Part shown: piece by piece, positions 59,922 to 64,000 of the stretch
Numbering within the stretch: position 1 is the stretch's first letter
Layout of the letters: each line of letters starts with the position of its first letter
Origin: Leucocoprinus leucothites
Taxonomy: Eukaryota > Basidiomycota > Agaricomycetes > Agaricales > Agaricaceae
NCBI GenBank assembly: GCA_013368445.1
Contig: JAACJO010000013.1
Location: forward strand, 310,001-374,000
Length of the DNA stretch: 64,000 nucleotides
Direction of reading: 5' to 3'
Translations under genes and position numbers: made by a program
The notes under the pieces: model-generated
Databases searched by the model: none
What the model was told of the DNA's origin: nothing
The model's input: the letters and a program-made list of their open reading frames with translations, nothing else

Positions 59922-61298
59922 TTGAGCGGAGCGTAGACGCTGCCCTACAGACCGACTTGGAAACAGTAAGAGAGCGAGGATTTGCCGAGTGATGGGGAGA
60001 ATTTCGTCGGGGATTTCAGAGAAGATACGTGTATAAATCAGATCGAGAGCAGCCAAGGGGTTGGCAATACCGATTTTCTCGGCGCCTTCAAGAAAAGAGA
60101 CCAGGGTGTTGAGTTGTTTCACGGGATTCTGAGCGATGGTGTCATTGACATAATTTACGGCGACGGTAGCGACTTGAAAATGACCGGAAGATACGCGCAA
60201 GATAACATCAAACTGCGCTTCAGGAGGCCAGTCCAGAGTCGTGGTGTAAGGGTTCTCGTCCCGAATTTCCACAAACTTGTCACGTAGAAACCTCGCGACA
60301 TCTCATAGCTCTCTGGATCCAGTAATAACTCTTCACGTCCACATTCTGGAATCCGCGAAAATGTGTGCTTCAAATGTGGTTCCGGACGACTACAAAGCAG
60401 CCACAAAATTGGAAAGTCACGTTTGAGACGAACGGTCTCTGATATTAGCTTGATGAATTGGCACTGGGATTGAGCGCCAGCGCACTCATCCAGGCCGTCG
60501 AGAAGGATGACGAAGGGTTGCCGAATGCTCGGGTGGCAATCAGCTTGAAGCTTTGAGAAGGCTCAATAATGAGTCGCTGAACTGAACAGAAATGCCTTCT
60601 GTAATAATTGAGGGTCATTTGCGAGCACACTGGCGACGATCGTCTTGTATGCCTCGCAGTTGTACAGAGTTGATATACGAGGGAAGGACGACAGTCTCGG
60701 GTTGTCACGGCCGTTGGGTCGTGAAAAGAAAAATGTCCCTCCAAGTCGATCCATTTCGAAACATGCCTCTGCAAATGTTTGGGCGATAGCAGACTTTCCG
60801 GTACCTGCAGGACCATAGAGCCATCGCATATCCTGATCCCACCCAGGACATCCAACCATCCAACAAGTTTCTTGTTGATATTTATGCGGGTTCCAGGATG
60901 GCATCTGGGGGAGGATCACGGGCACTCGAGTCCATTGCGGCATCGGGTTCGTGTGAGGATGCAAGATGTCTAAAACTGGTCATATAGTCGTACATTAGCT
61001 CCTGAGGTCCGAGTACTTGAGAAACACCCACCTGTCTTGCCACTGGATATATATTCTATTCTCTCTGCTATAGTCGAGTTCTGGATGACGAAGTCGTGGA
61101 CGCTTAAATGGCGCATACTTGACAATGACAGGAGTATCTGACCCAGAAATAAAGTTAATCGAGCATCCCTAGATCACGCAGTAAGAATCAAACTCACTCT
61201 TCGTATCAGGTGTGCCTCCAGAAAAGTAGTCAGTTAGCTTGCGGAATGAAGTCACGGATGTGAGAGGTAAGGTTGTCAAGAAACGTGTCGACTGGCAT
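58956..61298 (-). pseudogene. NACHT-domain NTPase pseudogene, copy C
   Basis: Has every part of the family: N-terminal MPVDTFLDNLTSHIRDFIP, CHPGT-type linker, Walker A GPAGTGKSAIAQTFAE, FFFSRPNGRD, LLCSRPEPHLKHTFS, HSVVQVPAPEDAYEKRLSFY and the C-terminal YPSDDLVRTEPSNDIDF and FKEFFFVGCGQ module. Compared with copy D and copies A/B, single-base shifts break the frame at several places: about 61247, two near 60900-60940, about 60600-60680, about 60303, about 59790 and about 59161. This many lesions make a pseudogene likely. The near-identical copy D has no such break in the part seen, so copy C decayed after the duplication, or this segment was poorly assembled. Confidence 0.8.
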
Positions 61299-62557
61299 GG
61301 TGAATTAGGAGACAATGATAAACTTATGAGCCAGAGGACAAGCTGCTGATGAATGCACGGGCAGACTGTACCAGACTCAGCAAATAGACTCAAAGGAACA
61401 GTACCAGACCGCTCACATAACTGATTGTTTTGGTTCAGATCAAGGTTAAGAGTAAGTAATTCAGTGAAAAAGGCGTATTCAACCACAATCAGCTGTGCTG
61501 TAGAAAGCAAGATGTGGTCTGATGAGGCTCATAGGTGAAGCGCTGAAGCGTGAAAGTCACTGATCAGTGACATACATATAGTAACATGCACGCACTCTCG
61601 AATGGCTCTATGAGATCTCTCAAGAATCCCCTGCTCCAGCTCCGCTGTTTGCTGCATGAGCGCATTAATCATCACTGTCACTGTAGCCTAGCCATGTTCA
61701 GAGTTGCAATCACCGTCTTCCCAACCGCTGTTATTCCAGTCAGATCCTGCCTCACTCAAATCCACGCAACTTCCCTTGCTAGGTGGTGTTGATGGTTCGA
61801 ATTGGGGATGTGGCTATGGGTTGCATGTATCTGCATGGGCTCGTCTGGGTGGGTTGTGGGTGGTTCGCGGTTGTGGGTTGGTTGCTACTGCACACATATG
61901 TGATGAGAAGAACAAACCTGAGTCACTATTTTCCAAATATACATGTACTCGATCCTTTCGCATCTCGGCATAGTTTAAGCATCTTCATCAGTTCAGTACA
62001 TCAAAGTATGAACTAGACTGAACCTTGAAGCTCAAACTTGGACTACCTGTGTCCGCATTAAGCAAAAGTCGGCGCAATATGTAAAAATAGATGAAAATAT
62101 CACAAAACTAGAGAGAGTATTTTGTCGTCAATGGCTGGCCACAAAAGGTTTAAGGAACACTCGCCGTGATAGGCAAGCATTGAAATTTGAAACTGACATC
62201 TGGAATCCGAGCTTCACGCGTCGAAGTTCTTCCCTTCCTTCTGAACATGACCGTCGTGATATAATTCAGCCAGTTATATTGGGACCACAAACTCGTTAGT
62301 ATCTTTTAAGGCCTGCGCTTAGTGGTTAGTTTCATTTTGGGTATTGCATCGGACTCATGCAACTCGTTTATAGCTTTGTTTTGTTGGCTCAATTTTCTTC
62401 TATGTCACTCATCTGGATCAGGAGAAGACCACGGCTCGCTTGCGAGTCTCTACCGGAATACATCAAACCTGAGACATATACGGCAAGGAGCGCCATGGTC
62501 GGACAAGCCGTTTGTTTCTCTGGAAACTAGTCTATCATAGGAGCTGTCACACACAAC
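61299..62557. other. 1.2-kb intergenic region between NACHT copies
   Basis: No gene supported. A GT/GGTT-rich low-complexity stretch (about 61790-61890) encodes only chance ORFs. It may contain the rest of the copy C promoter. Confidence 0.5.
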
Positions 62558-64000
62558 GACAGCAATGGACATACTTGGAGGATGTACCATGCGGGCATTG
62601 AATCACTGATATTCAGGGGATGAATGTTGAACGTTCAATCTCCTGGTCAGTGCTTTTGAGTTAGCGACTTTGATTTCACTTACCTGTAGTTGCTACTGTA
62701 GCCTGTATACAATAAGTATATCACTTTTGTTCTTTGATCCGTCAATTCCTTTCCTTCGAACCTCCGTGGCCACCTGAGGAGTGGAAATGGATACAATCAA
62801 AGGGCGAAATGCCAAGGGCAAATATCATCGAGTGTTAAATAGTACAGAGCGACATAGGGAAACCCTAGATAATACAAGACCGGCATATGTGATAAAAGAG
62901 AGAGAAAGGGCTAGGTGGAAGGGGAGGAGAACATGTAGCTAAAAGGAAAGAAGCATGGGAACGATTCGTAGACCATTAAATGCAGTGAAGAGAAACCCTA
63001 AAAGCAAACAAAATACCACGTAATCCATTCCCCCTGAACGTCACGACTCTGCCCAGTTCTTGTCCAGCCATGCCTGATATTCGGATATTTGTTCTTCAGA
63101 GGGTGGGTTACCGGCTTTCAACAATTCTATACGTTGTGGTTTTTGCAGACCACAATCAGTTATGAAGGATAGTATTGCCCTCTGACCACACCCAACAAAA
63201 AAGAATTCTTTGAAACGCGAGAATTCAGGCAGCGTTGACCCTTCCTCCTGGGACAAAAATTGAAATAGAATATTGGCCTTTTCGACGTCCAATGCATGTT
63301 TTGTCAAGAGCTTGATGTATTCAAGAAGTTGGAAGTCTACGTCGTTGGATGGTTCTGCGCGAACTATATCATCCGAAGGGTACTGTTTTGTCCTCATGAA
63401 ATCAGATTCTGAGTGGAGAGGTTAGTTTCATATCTCACATGATTGAGGATCCAGCGAACAAGATAACCAAGTTTTTCTGGTTCCTCTGTTTGTGGAATAG
63501 GCTGAAAGTCAATATCCCGGAGTCGGACCAAGAGTTTGTCATTCTTGTACTTCAAACCCCACTTAAAAGTCGTCAGGGCCTTCTTGTGAACCTGCTTAAT
63601 GATGTCTGACGAGATAGACTTGGTGAGGTGTGCTGGACTCCAGGTTAGACCTGGTAGGAAGGCGGGCTTGCTTAGGCGCCTCTCGCCAGTGATCCCACCT
63701 AGCTATCCATTAATCTCAGAAATATCAAACTGTACATGAGGTACTTACTATTATCAGAATCTGAAGATACTGTAAGAACTTGATACCAGTCCAGATATGT
63801 TTTTGCAACAACTTCAAAAGCCCAATCATCCTTAAGTGCAAACTTCCCAGAGCGAATGGGGTCGCGGAGGTAGTCCCCGAACGATGCGTGATAGAAACTC
63901 AGTCGCTTTTCATATGCATCCTCTGGTGCCGGAACTCGTACCACCGAATGAAGCCTAGATAAAGCACTATAGAACATATTTTTTTCCAGTCGAAGGAAAT
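62558..64000. repeat. NACHT duplication unit, right copy (runs off window)
   Basis: Partner of 58473-59921 at a 4,085-bp offset; includes a second TTGAACGTTCAA palindrome (about 62627-62638) and the stop and 3' flank of copy D. Confidence 0.85.
63041..64000 (-). CDS. NACHT-domain STAND NTPase, copy D (3' part only)
   Basis: Only the C-terminal part lies in the window; the NACHT domain is beyond the right edge. Visible exons: about 63750-64000 with HSVVRVPAPEDAYEKRLSFY, YHASFGDYLRDPIRSGKFAL and DDWAFEVVAKTYLDWYQVL; about 63440-63700 with LTWSPAHLTKSISSDIIKQV and KWGLKYKNDKLLVRLRDIDF; and 63041-63390 with YPSDDIVRAEPSNDVDFQLL, FKEFFFVGCGQRAIL and NPPSEEQISEYQAWLDKNW, ending at 63041. All are in frame across fitted introns, unlike pseudogene copy C. 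The same three-part C-terminal module occurs in copies A and B. Confidence 0.8.

Noticed and set aside
61586..62016. Plus-strand ORFs with Trp/Gly-rich translation
   Set aside because: The sequence is low-complexity GGTT-rich; composition explains the reading.

Overview
This window is nuclear DNA of a filamentous basidiomycete, most likely an agaricomycete. Nearly every gene is cut by short (about 45-65 bp) GT-AG introns. The gene content is also typical of that group: NACHT STAND NTPases of the kind often annotated 'nwd2', a DUF6534 membrane protein, a TOK-type K+ channel, an SMP-domain protein and an NADP-glutamate dehydrogenase. I cannot name the species. ORF starts were re-derived at ATG codons, and exons were joined by reading splice sites by eye.

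Left part (1-16.4 kb): a RING+RRM protein (-), a small cyclin-like protein (+), a mitochondrial DEAD-box helicase of MSS116 type (-) whose presequence lies on a separate first exon, three tandem metallo-beta-lactamase-fold lactonase-like genes (-; the middle one frameshifted), and the nucleoporin SEH1 (+).

Centre (17-41.7 kb): two intact NACHT NTPases (-), NADP-GDH (-), an alpha/beta hydrolase and a short-chain dehydrogenase (+), a small SMP protein (+), a predicted pseudokinase (+), a Derlin (+), a flavin-reductase-like protein (+), orotate phosphoribosyltransferase (-) and a TOK K+ channel (+). GDH, OPRT, SEH1, Derlin and the helicase read cleanly.

Right part (43-64 kb): a small unknown spliced gene (+), an NCS1 purine/cytosine permease with frame breaks (+), a DUF6534 protein (-), and a divergent pair encoding the biotin-carboxylase/biotin-carrier subunit (-) and the carboxyltransferase subunit (+) of an acyl-CoA carboxylase. 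Then come two tandem hydrolase genes (-) that each splice in frame to a C-terminal CxxC...CxxC zinc ribbon through a conserved 11-nt micro-exon, a heavily frameshifted NACHT pseudogene (-), and the 3' part of a near-identical NACHT copy that runs off the window.

The most unusual items are the hydrolase-zinc-ribbon fusion pair, the conserved uncharacterised C-terminal module shared by all four NACHT loci, the recent duplications (lactonase unit; NACHT unit with a 4,085-bp period), and the pseudokinase. Several genes carry single-base frame breaks. The sequence alone cannot say whether these are true pseudogenes or uncorrected assembly indels.
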